Made by a program: the position numbers and the translations under genes. Source: an uncultured Lachnoclostridium sp. (GTDB lineage: Bacteria > Bacillota > Clostridia > Lachnospirales > Lachnospiraceae). From it: a DNA stretch of 64,000 nucleotides. This document shows, piece after piece, positions 1 to 7,817 of the stretch (position 1 is the stretch's first letter; every line of letters begins with the position of its first letter). The notes below the pieces were generated by a model. The model saw nothing but the letters and a program-made list of their open reading frames with translations. It was not told the origin of the DNA and did no database searches. The stretch spans positions 140,647-204,646 of the forward strand of contig CALWDO010000001.1 of assembly GCA_944376715.1 (NCBI GenBank), written 5' to 3'.

Positions 1-656
1 TCATTGGAATTGATGAAAGCTTTCAGGTGTGTCCCCGGCATGGTCTTGTCCACCACATCGTAGGCAATCACATCGCATCCGTAAGCGTCCAGGATCCTGC
101 AGAGTATATGCCCCACAAGCCCCAGTCCGATAACAGCCACAGTCTCGCCCGGCATCACTTCCGCCTGATGGATTCCTTCCAGGGCGATACCGCCCAGCGC
201 GCAGAACGCGGCCTGCCGGTAATCCTCCAGTTCCTCCGGCACTTTCGTCAGCATTGTACGGCTGACGCGGTTGATCTCGCAGTGATATGCGGTGCCTACC
301 ATCGCCACCAGATCCCCTGCCTGTACTTCTGTCACGCCTTTACCGCAGGCGATAACCCTTCCCACTCCGGAATAACCCATGGGCATGGGCTCCGCCAGTT
401 TATTAAAAGCGCTTTCCATCGTAGTGACAATACCGTCTGTGGACAGCTTTTCCAGCACCTTCTTTACCTGATCCGGACGCTCCAGCGCTTTCTGGATCAG
501 GTTCTTGCCTCCAAAGGAAGTAAGCCCCCTCTCCGTTCCCGCGCTGACCACGGTATACAGGCTTTCCACCAGCGCCATATTCTCTTTTACCGTCGGCATG
601 GGCTGATCCAGCAGCTTCATGCTTCCGTCCTTTACGTTCAGAAATAACTGTTTCAT
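1..656 (-). CDS. Bi-domain oxidoreductase, N-terminal part (cut by window edge)
   Basis: The reading frame starts at the ATG at 656, preceded by AGGAGA, and stays open to the window edge, giving 218 residues of the N-terminal half only. It reads as a zinc-type medium-chain dehydrogenase: a GroES-like part with VVSAGTERG near residue 35 and MPMGYSGVGRV near 95, then the start of a Rossmann fold (VAVIGLGLVGH near 185). This layout matches the bi-domain oxidoreductases of glycan loci, in which an alcohol-dehydrogenase-like half is joined to a Gfo/Idh/MocA half. The family commonly sits with a heparinase II/III-like gene, and one lies at 4898-6571. The second half is off the window, so the fusion is inferred. 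It is divergent from the plus-strand gene at 750. Confidence 0.8.
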   Translation of the reverse strand, partial: MKQLFLNVKDGSMKLLDQPMPTVKENMALVESLYTVVSAGTERGLTSFGGKNLIQKALERPDQVKKVLEKLSTDGIVTTMESAFNKLAEPMPMGYSGVGRVIACGKGVTEVQAGDLVAMVGTAYHCEINRVSRTMLTKVPEELEDYRQAAFCALGGIALEGIHQAEVMPGETVAVIGLGLVGHILCRILDAYGCDVIAYDVVDKTMPGTHLKAFINSN

Positions 657-694
657 ATTCTTCTATCTCCTGACCTTCAAAATCTCAGAACATT

Positions 695-723
695 TTGCTT
701 TTTATCCTGCCTTACAGTATAAT
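695..723 (+). promoter_or_regulatory. Sigma-A-type promoter for the glycosyltransferase at 750
   Basis: TTGCTT (695-700), a 17-base spacer and a perfect TATAAT (718-723) lie 26 bases before the ATG at 750, with the ribosome site AGAAGGAG between them. Confidence 0.7.
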
Positions 724-749
724 ACCATACCAGAAGGAGTTTTAATATC

Positions 750-1979
750 ATGAATATTTTATTTTTAAACACCACTTATATATGCGGAGGCGCTGAATCC
801 GTCGCCAGCCAGATTCTGCAGGGAATGTCTGCCCGGGGGCATCATGTATATGAGATCGTCAGCTACCACAAACGTCCGGAACCTCTGCCCGGCAATGTTT
901 CAGCGATTTACGATACAAAAGCACGTCTGCTGCTGAACCGTCTCATCACACATAACCACGGAAACGACAGCCTGACCATCCCTTACAGCCTGCGCAAAAT
1001 ATCCGCTTTTATCAAGGATAAACACATCGACGTTATCCATCTTCACAATGCACACGGCAATTTTCTTGGCATCCGCGACATCCGGAAGCTGAGCATGCTC
1101 TGCCCGGTTGTCTGGACCATACATGATTTCTGGCCGCTGACCGGTCACTGCGCTTCTCCCACGGGCTGTCCTGACCTCTGGAAAGAAGGTTGTTCTTCCT
1201 GCCCTCACCTGGATAATTATCCTCCGCTCCGTCAGGATAAGGCTGCCGCCCTTCTGAAAAAAAAAGAGGAATGCTTTAACCGTCCCTCTATCCTGTACAC
1301 GGTTCCGTCCCACTGGATGGAACAGCAGTTCCGGCAGTCTGTGATCGGCCGGCAAAAATGTATCTGCATCCACAACAGCCTGGACACAGATCTGTGGAAA
1401 CCCATAGACAAGATTTCTCTGAGGGAAAGATACGGGCTGCCGGCAGACAGGCACATCCTTGCCTTTGTCGCCGCTGATCCGCAGAAAAAATCAAAAGGTA
1501 TGGATCTCCTTCTCGGCGCTCTGGAAAAACTGCCCTCCCCGGAAGATTATCTTCTCCTGATCGCGGGACGCGAAGGCGGGTTGGAAAAGATCCGGCAACA
1601 CGGTTTCGCGGTGCGGCATTTTGGATATATCTCAGACCAGGAAAAAATGAATGAATTTTACGCCATGGCCGATCTGCTGGTCAATCCATCCCTGTATGAG
1701 ACTTTCGGCCTTGTCAATATCGAAGCCATGTCCTGCGGAACGCCGGTTATCGCATTTTCTGTCTGCGCCATGGAAGAGATCATCGCCGATACCGGATGGT
1801 GCGTCCCACAGATCGACAGTAATGCATTATGTCTTACGATCCAGGAGGCATTCTCATCGCCAGATCTCTTACACTTAAAGTCAGTAGCATCCCGCCAGAG
1901 AGTTTTAAAATATTTTTCTGAAAAACAAATGCTGGATGCTTTCGAAACCACATATTTGAGGGCCATGGCTATTTCGTAG
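750..1979 (+). CDS. Family 4 glycosyltransferase
   Basis: A 409-residue cytoplasmic GT-B glycosyltransferase. The N-terminus has the sugar-acceptor fold (FLNTTYICGGAES at 5-17, a glycine-rich GGAE loop) and a WTIHDFWPLTGHC segment near 130, as in WcaC/WcaI-like enzymes of exopolysaccharide loci. The C-terminal donor domain carries the family 4 signature NPSLYETFGLVNIEAMSCGTP (about 312-332) with the E-x7-E pair. The ATG at 750 follows AGAAGGAG by eight bases. It is a one-gene unit with its own promoter and terminator, on the opposite strand from the surrounding operons, so it may be a late addition to the locus. The sugar transferred cannot be read from sequence. Confidence 0.9.
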   Translation: MNILFLNTTYICGGAESVASQILQGMSARGHHVYEIVSYHKRPEPLPGNVSAIYDTKARLLLNRLITHNHGNDSLTIPYSLRKISAFIKDKHIDVIHLHNAHGNFLGIRDIRKLSMLCPVVWTIHDFWPLTGHCASPTGCPDLWKEGCSSCPHLDNYPPLRQDKAAALLKKKEECFNRPSILYTVPSHWMEQQFRQSVIGRQKCICIHNSLDTDLWKPIDKISLRERYGLPADRHILAFVAADPQKKSKGMDLLLGALEKLPSPEDYLLLIAGREGGLEKIRQHGFAVRHFGYISDQEKMNEFYAMADLLVNPSLYETFGLVNIEAMSCGTPVIAFSVCAMEEIIADTGWCVPQIDSNALCLTIQEAFSSPDLLHLKSVASRQRVLKYFSEKQMLDAFETTYLRAMAIS

Positions 1980-2005
1980 CCATGGTCTCAAATATCCTTT
2001 CTTTT
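1952..2005 (+). terminator. Rho-independent terminator of the 750-1979 gene
   Basis: A long near-perfect hairpin (left arm from 1952, loop TTTCG around 1972, right arm to 1994) is followed by a T-rich tract. The TAG stop of the glycosyltransferase lies inside the hairpin, at the base of the right arm. Confidence 0.8.
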
Positions 2006-2029
2006 TGCCAAAGATAGACTGCTTTTCCA

Positions 2030-2557
2030 TTATCGGAAGATTTCCAATTCTTTCAGAGAAGCAGCTTCATATGCAATATAATTTTCATCTTCATATACTG
2101 CTTCCATTTTTTCCTTTTCTGGAAGCACAATTTGCTCATCTTCTTCTTTGGTAAGAATCAGCAACGCTGTTCCTTCTTTTTCATAAATATCTACCGGACA
2201 CAGCCAATCATATCTACTGGCTTCTCCCGTATCTTCATCACACTCAATATTGGCAAACTGTATTCTTCCGTCCGTGAGTTCTGTTATCACATTTCCATTC
2301 CAAAACGTCGCAATTCCAATAGAATAACCTTTTTCCTCGACAAAATCAATGACCCTTCTTTTTGCTTCATTATCATCCAAAGTAAAAATATTCTTATATT
2401 CTCTGACTCCTAAAAGAATACACGCCATACATAATATCATGTAAAAAAATCTTTGTTTATTTTTGTGTTTTCCCTCCAGCGAAAACATAAATAAGACCAT
2501 TAAAGGCAGACACGCCATCATATATCTTGGAGTTACATATTTTGTTACTACGAACAC
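2030..2557 (-). CDS. C-terminal part of a frameshifted polytopic membrane protein
   Basis: The 175 residues from the first ATG begin inside a membrane segment and go on to YVTPRYM, one more hydrophobic stretch, and a soluble C-terminal domain of about 120 residues. That domain (ending YEDENYIAYEAASL) resembles the extracytoplasmic tails of GT-C-like membrane proteins in this locus. There is no convincing ribosome site. The frame is open upstream to just before the nine-G run at 2608-2616, where it meets the frame of the 2578-3654 gene. One extra G (ten) or two fewer (seven) would fuse both parts into one protein of about 540 residues. It is therefore best read as the second half of one gene, not as an independent protein. 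Confidence 0.75.
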   Translation of the reverse strand: MFVVTKYVTPRYMMACLPLMVLFMFSLEGKHKNKQRFFYMILCMACILLGVREYKNIFTLDDNEAKRRVIDFVEEKGYSIGIATFWNGNVITELTDGRIQFANIECDEDTGEASRYDWLCPVDIYEKEGTALLILTKEEDEQIVLPEKEKMEAVYEDENYIAYEAASLKELEIFR

Positions 2558-2577
2558 AAATAGATTAAAAAATAAAA

Positions 2578-3654
2578 TTAACGACGAGACAAAAGATAAA
2601 TCACAAACCCCCCCCCTATTTTCTGATATTCATTTATATTATTATAATTTATCTGTTTTCTTTTATATTTTCTTATTGATATCGCACATTTCATTAACAT
2701 TATACCTGTTAATATTAATGCGAGAGTGTTACAAATTCCATCCAACGAAAAAATATACGTTTCCGCTATATAGCCAACCGCTTCAACCAAATCATTCCAA
2801 ACGTCAAATATACTTCCTGCAGAAAAATATCTATATTTCATATCTGAATATGATTTGAAATTATACATACCAGAAAGGATAAACGTATTCACCAGAAAAC
2901 CTGCCAGACTTGCAGCTGCACACCCCATATTTTCAAGCCAAGAAATCCAAAAATCTTTATTAAAAAATATTTTCTTCCAACCTTGATATTCCAGATATTT
3001 CCACAAATCCAGACATAAAAATATTCCCAGCGGTATATATGTCAATTGAAGAGAGCGGATTCCGCCCAAACCTGCAGCAAAACCAAGCAAAATCCCCAAC
3101 ACAAAATTAATTGTCTTTTTCTTTTGATACCTTATTCTTAAAGCAAAGCCAAATGCCACAAAACTGATCGCTATATGGGGAACATAGTAACTTTTCATAT
3201 TCAGAAAAGTCCATGCCTCACTCATAGGAATCAGCAGGAAAAATGCTGTAGCACAAAATCTTCTGCTTGCTTTCCCCGGCTCCATAGAATGAAGCAGGAA
3301 ATAATAGGAAACCAAAAGAATAATTGATAAAATTATTTGTCCCAGCACTCGAACTATTCTGAAATCAGAGAAGAAATGAAAAAGAAGCATGTATACTAAT
3401 TGCGTATTTAACACTCTGATTTCCGTGGAGTAATACCAATTAGAAGACATGATCTCTCCATTTTCTGCCAGCATTTTAGACAGAATCAGCTCGGACGCGT
3501 CATCAGAGTCAATAAAATTAAAATAATTAATCCAAGTAACCCCGGCATTTACAAGCAGGAAAAGCAAAATCATGGCTATCCCAAGTATCATTAATATCTT
3601 TTTATTATTTTCTTCTGACAACGTCATATTTTTCTTGTCAAATAAATATTTCAT
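2578..3654 (-). CDS. Polytopic membrane protein, N-terminal part (GT-C-like), ending after a G9 tract
   Basis: A 358-residue protein with about eight hydrophobic segments. After the first membrane helix comes a loop with FNFIDSDDASE (about 45-55), an acidic loop in the position typical of GT-C glycosyltransferases. The ATG follows AAGAGGG and lies 23 bases after the wecC-like stop, so the two are co-transcribed. The frame ends at YLLSRR immediately after a GGG-GGG-GGG run, while the rest of the protein continues in another frame (2030-2557). It is the last gene of the operon that starts at 10902. The family is not firmly recognised. Its likely job is transferring or remodelling sugars on the outer face of the membrane. 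The present state looks translationally OFF for the full-length product. Confidence 0.75.
   Translation of the reverse strand: MKYLFDKKNMTLSEENNKKILMILGIAMILLFLLVNAGVTWINYFNFIDSDDASELILSKMLAENGEIMSSNWYYSTEIRVLNTQLVYMLLFHFFSDFRIVRVLGQIILSIILLVSYYFLLHSMEPGKASRRFCATAFFLLIPMSEAWTFLNMKSYYVPHIAISFVAFGFALRIRYQKKKTINFVLGILLGFAAGLGGIRSLQLTYIPLGIFLCLDLWKYLEYQGWKKIFFNKDFWISWLENMGCAAASLAGFLVNTFILSGMYNFKSYSDMKYRYFSAGSIFDVWNDLVEAVGYIAETYIFSLDGICNTLALILTGIMLMKCAISIRKYKRKQINYNNINEYQKIGGGFVIYLLSRR
2608..2616 (-). repeat. Poly-G tract (nine G on the coding strand)
   Basis: Nine consecutive C on the plus strand (G on the coding strand) lie in the roughly 50-base window where the two frames of the membrane-protein gene overlap. 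Such tracts change length by slipped-strand mispairing. Seven or ten G would keep the frame open, whereas eight or nine give early stops. Confidence 0.8.
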
Positions 3655-3677
3655 TCATCTGCCCTCTTGCCACTATT

Positions 3678-4901
3678 CTACAGCCTGTACACCCCGTCCA
3701 GGAAACAGATATGCCTGGTATCCAGCACCACTTTTCCTTTCAGCTTATCCATATTCTCTTTGATCTCATCGTGTCCCACCAGGAGCACCACAAAATCCAC
3801 ATCCGCCAGAAACGCATCCAGATCGTGATATTGGTTGGGAACCATGTCCTTCGTCACAAAAGGATCATATACTTTAATCTGTCCGCCGCACAGGTGCCGC
3901 TCCATGCTTTCCAGCATCTGAAGCGTGGGGCTTTCCCGCACATCGTCCACATTTTCCTTGTAAGTCAGACCATACAGGCCCACGCGCCCCACATCGGTCA
4001 TGCCCTTTTCTTTCATGATATTGTGGATCCGCTCCAGTACAAAATCCGGCATGGAATCGTTAATCTTTCTCGCCGCCAGTATGATATTGGCAAGTCCCGG
4101 ATAATCCCCTACCAGGAACCAGGGATCCACGGAGATGCAATGACCTCCTACGCCCGGTCCCGGGCTCAAAATATTAACCCTGGGATGCTTGTTGGCGATC
4201 CGGATGATCTCGTACACATCCATATTGTCAGACCGGCAGATCTTCGCCAGCTCGTTGGCAAACGCAATATTGATATCGCGGAACGTATTTTCCACCACTT
4301 TCGTCATCTCAGCGGTACGGATATCGGTCACCACGATCTCTCCTTCACAGAAGGAAGCATACAGATTTTTGATCTTCTCTCCGATCTCCCTGCTGTCCGC
4401 GCCGATCGTCCGGGAATTGTGCTTCAATTCATATACCATATTTCCAGGTATGATCCGCTCCGGAGCATGCGCCAGATGAATATCCCGGCCGATCACAAAA
4501 CCTTTTGCCTCCACTACCGGACGGACGTATTTGTCAATCGTACCAGGGGACACGGTAGACTCGATCACCACCGTGGCTCCTTTCGGGCACACTTCCATGA
4601 CATTTTCCACGGCCGCCGCCACATAGCTTGCGTCTACTTTTTTGCTTGCTTTATCATAAGGCGTCGGTACCGCCACAATGTAAACGTCCGTCTTCTGATA
4701 TTCATGTGAGAAACGGATCCCTTTCCGGACCGCTTCCTGGAACAGTTCATCCAGACCGTCTTCTTCAAAAGTGGTCTTACCTGCGATTAATGTATCCACC
4801 AGGGCTTTATTATAATCCGTACCGACCACTTCCACTCCGTGGGAAGCGAACATCAGCGCGGTGGGTAATCCGATATATCCCAAACCTACTACGTTAATCA
4901 T
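3678..4901 (-). CDS. wecC: UDP-N-acetyl-D-mannosaminuronate dehydrogenase (WecC type)
   Basis: A 407-residue cytoplasmic nucleotide-sugar dehydrogenase that oxidises C6 of UDP-ManNAc in two NAD-dependent steps. The N-terminal Rossmann motif is VVGLGYIGLP (4-13). The central part reads HAPERIIPGNM (about 145-155) and HPRVNILSPGPGVGGHC, with the catalytic Cys at 255. These two stretches match the WecC branch better than UDP-glucose dehydrogenases. The ATG overlaps the stop of the heparinase-like gene by four bases (ATGA), so translation is coupled. A WecB-type epimerase at 17688-18785 would supply UDP-ManNAc. A second, WbpA-type dehydrogenase (26003-27322) belongs to a different branch. Confidence 0.88.
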   Translation of the reverse strand: MINVVGLGYIGLPTALMFASHGVEVVGTDYNKALVDTLIAGKTTFEEDGLDELFQEAVRKGIRFSHEYQKTDVYIVAVPTPYDKASKKVDASYVAAAVENVMEVCPKGATVVIESTVSPGTIDKYVRPVVEAKGFVIGRDIHLAHAPERIIPGNMVYELKHNSRTIGADSREIGEKIKNLYASFCEGEIVVTDIRTAEMTKVVENTFRDINIAFANELAKICRSDNMDVYEIIRIANKHPRVNILSPGPGVGGHCISVDPWFLVGDYPGLANIILAARKINDSMPDFVLERIHNIMKEKGMTDVGRVGLYGLTYKENVDDVRESPTLQMLESMERHLCGGQIKVYDPFVTKDMVPNQYHDLDAFLADVDFVVLLVGHDEIKENMDKLKGKVVLDTRHICFLDGVYRL

Positions 4902-6571
4902 ATGTTTTTCCTCGTTTCTGTAAAATTCAACTGTATCATGTGTTCTGACCCGTCCGCCGTCCAGGAAACCTCCAGCACTTCCGTCTGCTCAAGCCTGCCG
5001 AACTCCGGAGCATAAGAGCAAATCTGCCCCTGACGGTGTACCGTGATATGGTCCCCCGGCGTGACCTGTACCGTGCAGATCAGTTCTCCGGCTTCGCTTT
5101 GAATCTGCACCTTCCTGTCCTGTTCCTCATAAAAGAAGCCCGGAGCCAGATGAAAATAAGCCTGTGCCAATCCATGGACCTGATCCCAGATCTCCACGCT
5201 CTGTCCGTTCCACTCTATGGAACGTCCCTGGGGTTTTCCCGTACAGGTAAGGAGCTTTCCCCGGATCCGGCCTGGCTCGGCCTGTCCGGACACCTGGCTT
5301 ATCCTTCGCGCCACCCGGTGCTCTCCCCAGCACTCGGACTGTTCTTCTCCATCGATCACCACAGTGTTATGGGCTGCCGTACTGCGAAAATAAGGCCGAA
5401 GCTCTCCCTGGTACAGCCCTGTCCCGGAATTGACCAGGAGAGGCTTCCCGCACCAGGACAATTCAAAACTTAAGGCGTCGCAATGTCCGTGTCCCGGCAT
5501 ATAGGACGGAGCGATCTCTCCCGCGTCCATAAGAATCTTGATATTCTTGCCGTGCAGGCAGTAATATCCCGCGTCGGGAAACGCCTGTCCGGGCACCGGT
5601 GTGATCAGAAATTCTTCCCTCAGCGCCGCCAGCAGGCTTGTCATACTCCGGGCCACATTATCTCCCGCGTCATTGAACAGCGGCGTGCGCCCCAGTCCTT
5701 CTTCCAGCGAATACATGGCGTCGGCCATCTTCTGAATCGTGCCCAACAGTTCCTGATACAGGAGATGGTCTGCCGGTTTTACCGCTTTCGCGGTGCGCAT
5801 CAGATCCTCCAGAATCAGTTTATGGTACATAAGACTCCGCTCATAGTGTACCCCGTCCGGCAGAATCTGCTCCGCGATTTCATCGCCCAGCCTGATCTTA
5901 TACGCGTCATATACGCCCGGCTCTTTAAAATACAGCGCACCCAGCATAACTGCCTTCAGATTCTCAAAATAATGATTCCCCAGCAAATGCAGTTCCAGCC
6001 GTTTCTGGAGATGCTGGTACTGGGCATACATACTGTCATTCAGCTGCCGGAAAAATTCCTTATCCTCCCTCACCACTTCTCCGAATCCGTCCAGGCAGAT
6101 CCACAGGTTGGTAAGTCTCAGAGAAATCGTATAAGGATGCCAGCCGTCTCCGGTACCCTCCCGGTTATCCTCTATCCATCTGCGGCAGTAATCCCGGAAA
6201 CATTCATAATACTTCCGGTCCGGCTCCTCTCTCCAGGCGGCCGCAAGAGGAATCAGGAATTCCAGATAATGCAGATTAAAATTCCACAGATGCGATTTCT
6301 CCGGCTCCCGCCAACCCGGTCCGCCGGGATGGCCGCACTCGTGGAGCAGAGTAACCTTGCCCTCCAGCAGCTCTTCCACCGAAAACCGCTTCCGGTAATC
6401 AGGATGCTGGTCCAGCCTCGGTATCCAGAGCGGCAGTTCCCCGTAGGCAGGCGCCTGCGCGGACGTTTCCGCCTTCTTTCTGCTGATCAGCCGATTGCGG
6501 ACCAGATATTTGATCTGGCTTTTTTTCAGATATTTTAATGTCTGGTAATATCGGTCAATCTTTTTCCACAC
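4898..6571 (-). CDS. Heparinase II/III family protein without signal peptide
   Basis: A 557-residue protein with an alpha-helical toroid-like N-terminal half (LWNFNLHYLEFL near 92, HPYTISLRLTNLW near 144, LGNHYFENLKA near 196) and a beta-rich heparinase II/III C-terminal half (MPGHGHCDALSFELSW near 358, YFRSTAAHNTVVIDG near 393). The family includes polysaccharide lyases, but glycan biosynthesis loci often carry this intracellular type beside a bi-domain oxidoreductase. The N-terminus is basic and shows no secretion signal. It overlaps the GT4 gene upstream by 17 bases and wecC downstream by four. I infer a role in making or trimming a uronic-acid-containing precursor; activity is unproven. 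Confidence 0.85.
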   Translation of the reverse strand: MWKKIDRYYQTLKYLKKSQIKYLVRNRLISRKKAETSAQAPAYGELPLWIPRLDQHPDYRKRFSVEELLEGKVTLLHECGHPGGPGWREPEKSHLWNFNLHYLEFLIPLAAAWREEPDRKYYECFRDYCRRWIEDNREGTGDGWHPYTISLRLTNLWICLDGFGEVVREDKEFFRQLNDSMYAQYQHLQKRLELHLLGNHYFENLKAVMLGALYFKEPGVYDAYKIRLGDEIAEQILPDGVHYERSLMYHKLILEDLMRTAKAVKPADHLLYQELLGTIQKMADAMYSLEEGLGRTPLFNDAGDNVARSMTSLLAALREEFLITPVPGQAFPDAGYYCLHGKNIKILMDAGEIAPSYMPGHGHCDALSFELSWCGKPLLVNSGTGLYQGELRPYFRSTAAHNTVVIDGEEQSECWGEHRVARRISQVSGQAEPGRIRGKLLTCTGKPQGRSIEWNGQSVEIWDQVHGLAQAYFHLAPGFFYEEQDRKVQIQSEAGELICTVQVTPGDHITVHRQGQICSYAPEFGRLEQTEVLEVSWTADGSEHMIQLNFTETRKNI

Positions 6572-7817
6572 TTTTTATCACCTGATATAAACGCTCCGTC
6601 AACACAGAAAAGTCAAAATCCTTCGCGCCCTCTCTGGCGTTTACCGCCATCTGCGCATACGTATCCTCCGGCATGTCATGAATCTTCAGGATCATATCCG
6701 CCAGAGCCCTCGGCGTACACTCTTCCAGAGAAAGTCCACACTGGTATTTGTCAAGAATGCAGTACCCCATCTTCACTGTAGATATGATCGGTTTCCCGCT
6801 TGCCATATACTCAAACAGTTTGTTGGAACTGTTTCCTCTGGACCAGTTATAATGAGACTGTGAATAATTCAGGATATTCACGGAGGAACGGCTCAGAATG
6901 TAAGGAATATATTTCTTTTCCACATATCCCTTCAGCTTCACATTGTCCAGATGCTCGTCTTCCGCGCGTTTCTTAAGCCTCTCCAGCTGATTTCCGCTGC
7001 CGAAGATCAGGAAGCGGATATCCTTATGATCCTGCAGCAGCTTTGCCGTATCCAGCAGATTATCCACATTGTTGACCGGACGCAGAGTCCCTGTATAGAC
7101 CACCTTAAAGCTGTCGTCCTCCAGATCCGGATCCGGCAGAACGTCTTCCTGAATACTGCGGTAATAATCATCCAGTTTCACTCCATTATTCACATAATGG
7201 CATTTCTTCAGATCGATTTTTCCTCCATGGGCCGTGTCCCAGCCCATCTCTTTGATATGATCCACATCCCCTTCTTTTGTAAACACGATGGCGTCCGCGT
7301 GTACATACATCCATTTTTCGCCGGCGCTTAAAGCCCTTCCCACCAGGCTCTCCATCTTTACTTTGCCGAATGAGAAGATCGCTTCCGGCCACAGATCCCG
7401 CACCTCTACAATCACCGGCACATGGAACCGCCTTGCTACCAGGATCCCCGCGATACTGGTCAGCGGATGAGCGCTGGATCCCATGATCAGATCCGGCTTT
7501 CCGTACTGCCGCGCATATTTTTTTGAGATGCGCAGCAGACCGAAAAAGAACGACAGCATGTTAAAAACCCGGGAGATGCCGTTTCCCCGGTATTTGCTGG
7601 TCTTAACAAACACAAAGGGAACCCCCTCCTCTTCTGTGCGAAGATAGGGCTTTCCCATCGTATCTACCGACGTCCCGGTCTGATGCAGCTCATTCGCCGC
7701 AAAGACCGTCGTCTCTATGTCCTTTTCTTTTAAATATTCCGCGAAATAATAATGTCTCAGAAGCGGCCCTGTCTTAGGGGTCGTGGCATAATGATTAAAT
7801 ATCCAAAATCTACGCAT
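6555..7817 (-). CDS. Family 4 glycosyltransferase (WbuB-like)
   Basis: A 420-residue GT-B enzyme. The N-terminus WIFNHYATTPKTG (5-17) and the segments VIVEVRDLWPEAI (about 134-146) and NGVKLDDYY are typical of WbuB-like amino-sugar transferases. The donor half has VYTGTLRPVNNVDNLLD and KLFEYMASGKPIIS, the family 4 donor-binding region. The start follows GGAAGGG and overlaps the end of the initiating transferase gene by eight bases, so it probably adds the second sugar to the lipid-linked unit made by that enzyme. A related enzyme, 27326-28582, sits next to the second initiating transferase in the same arrangement. Confidence 0.9.
   Translation of the reverse strand: MRRFWIFNHYATTPKTGPLLRHYYFAEYLKEKDIETTVFAANELHQTGTSVDTMGKPYLRTEEEGVPFVFVKTSKYRGNGISRVFNMLSFFFGLLRISKKYARQYGKPDLIMGSSAHPLTSIAGILVARRFHVPVIVEVRDLWPEAIFSFGKVKMESLVGRALSAGEKWMYVHADAIVFTKEGDVDHIKEMGWDTAHGGKIDLKKCHYVNNGVKLDDYYRSIQEDVLPDPDLEDDSFKVVYTGTLRPVNNVDNLLDTAKLLQDHKDIRFLIFGSGNQLERLKKRAEDEHLDNVKLKGYVEKKYIPYILSRSSVNILNYSQSHYNWSRGNSSNKLFEYMASGKPIISTVKMGYCILDKYQCGLSLEECTPRALADMILKIHDMPEDTYAQMAVNAREGAKDFDFSVLTERLYQVIKSVEKD

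Noticed and set aside
27-647. A 206-codon plus-strand open frame
   Set aside because: Antisense to the clear dehydrogenase frame, which has the ribosome site and family motifs.
5483-6538. A 351-codon open frame on the plus strand
   Set aside because: Lies wholly antisense to the heparinase-like gene and has no family motif or ribosome site; typical of the reverse frame of a GC-balanced gene.
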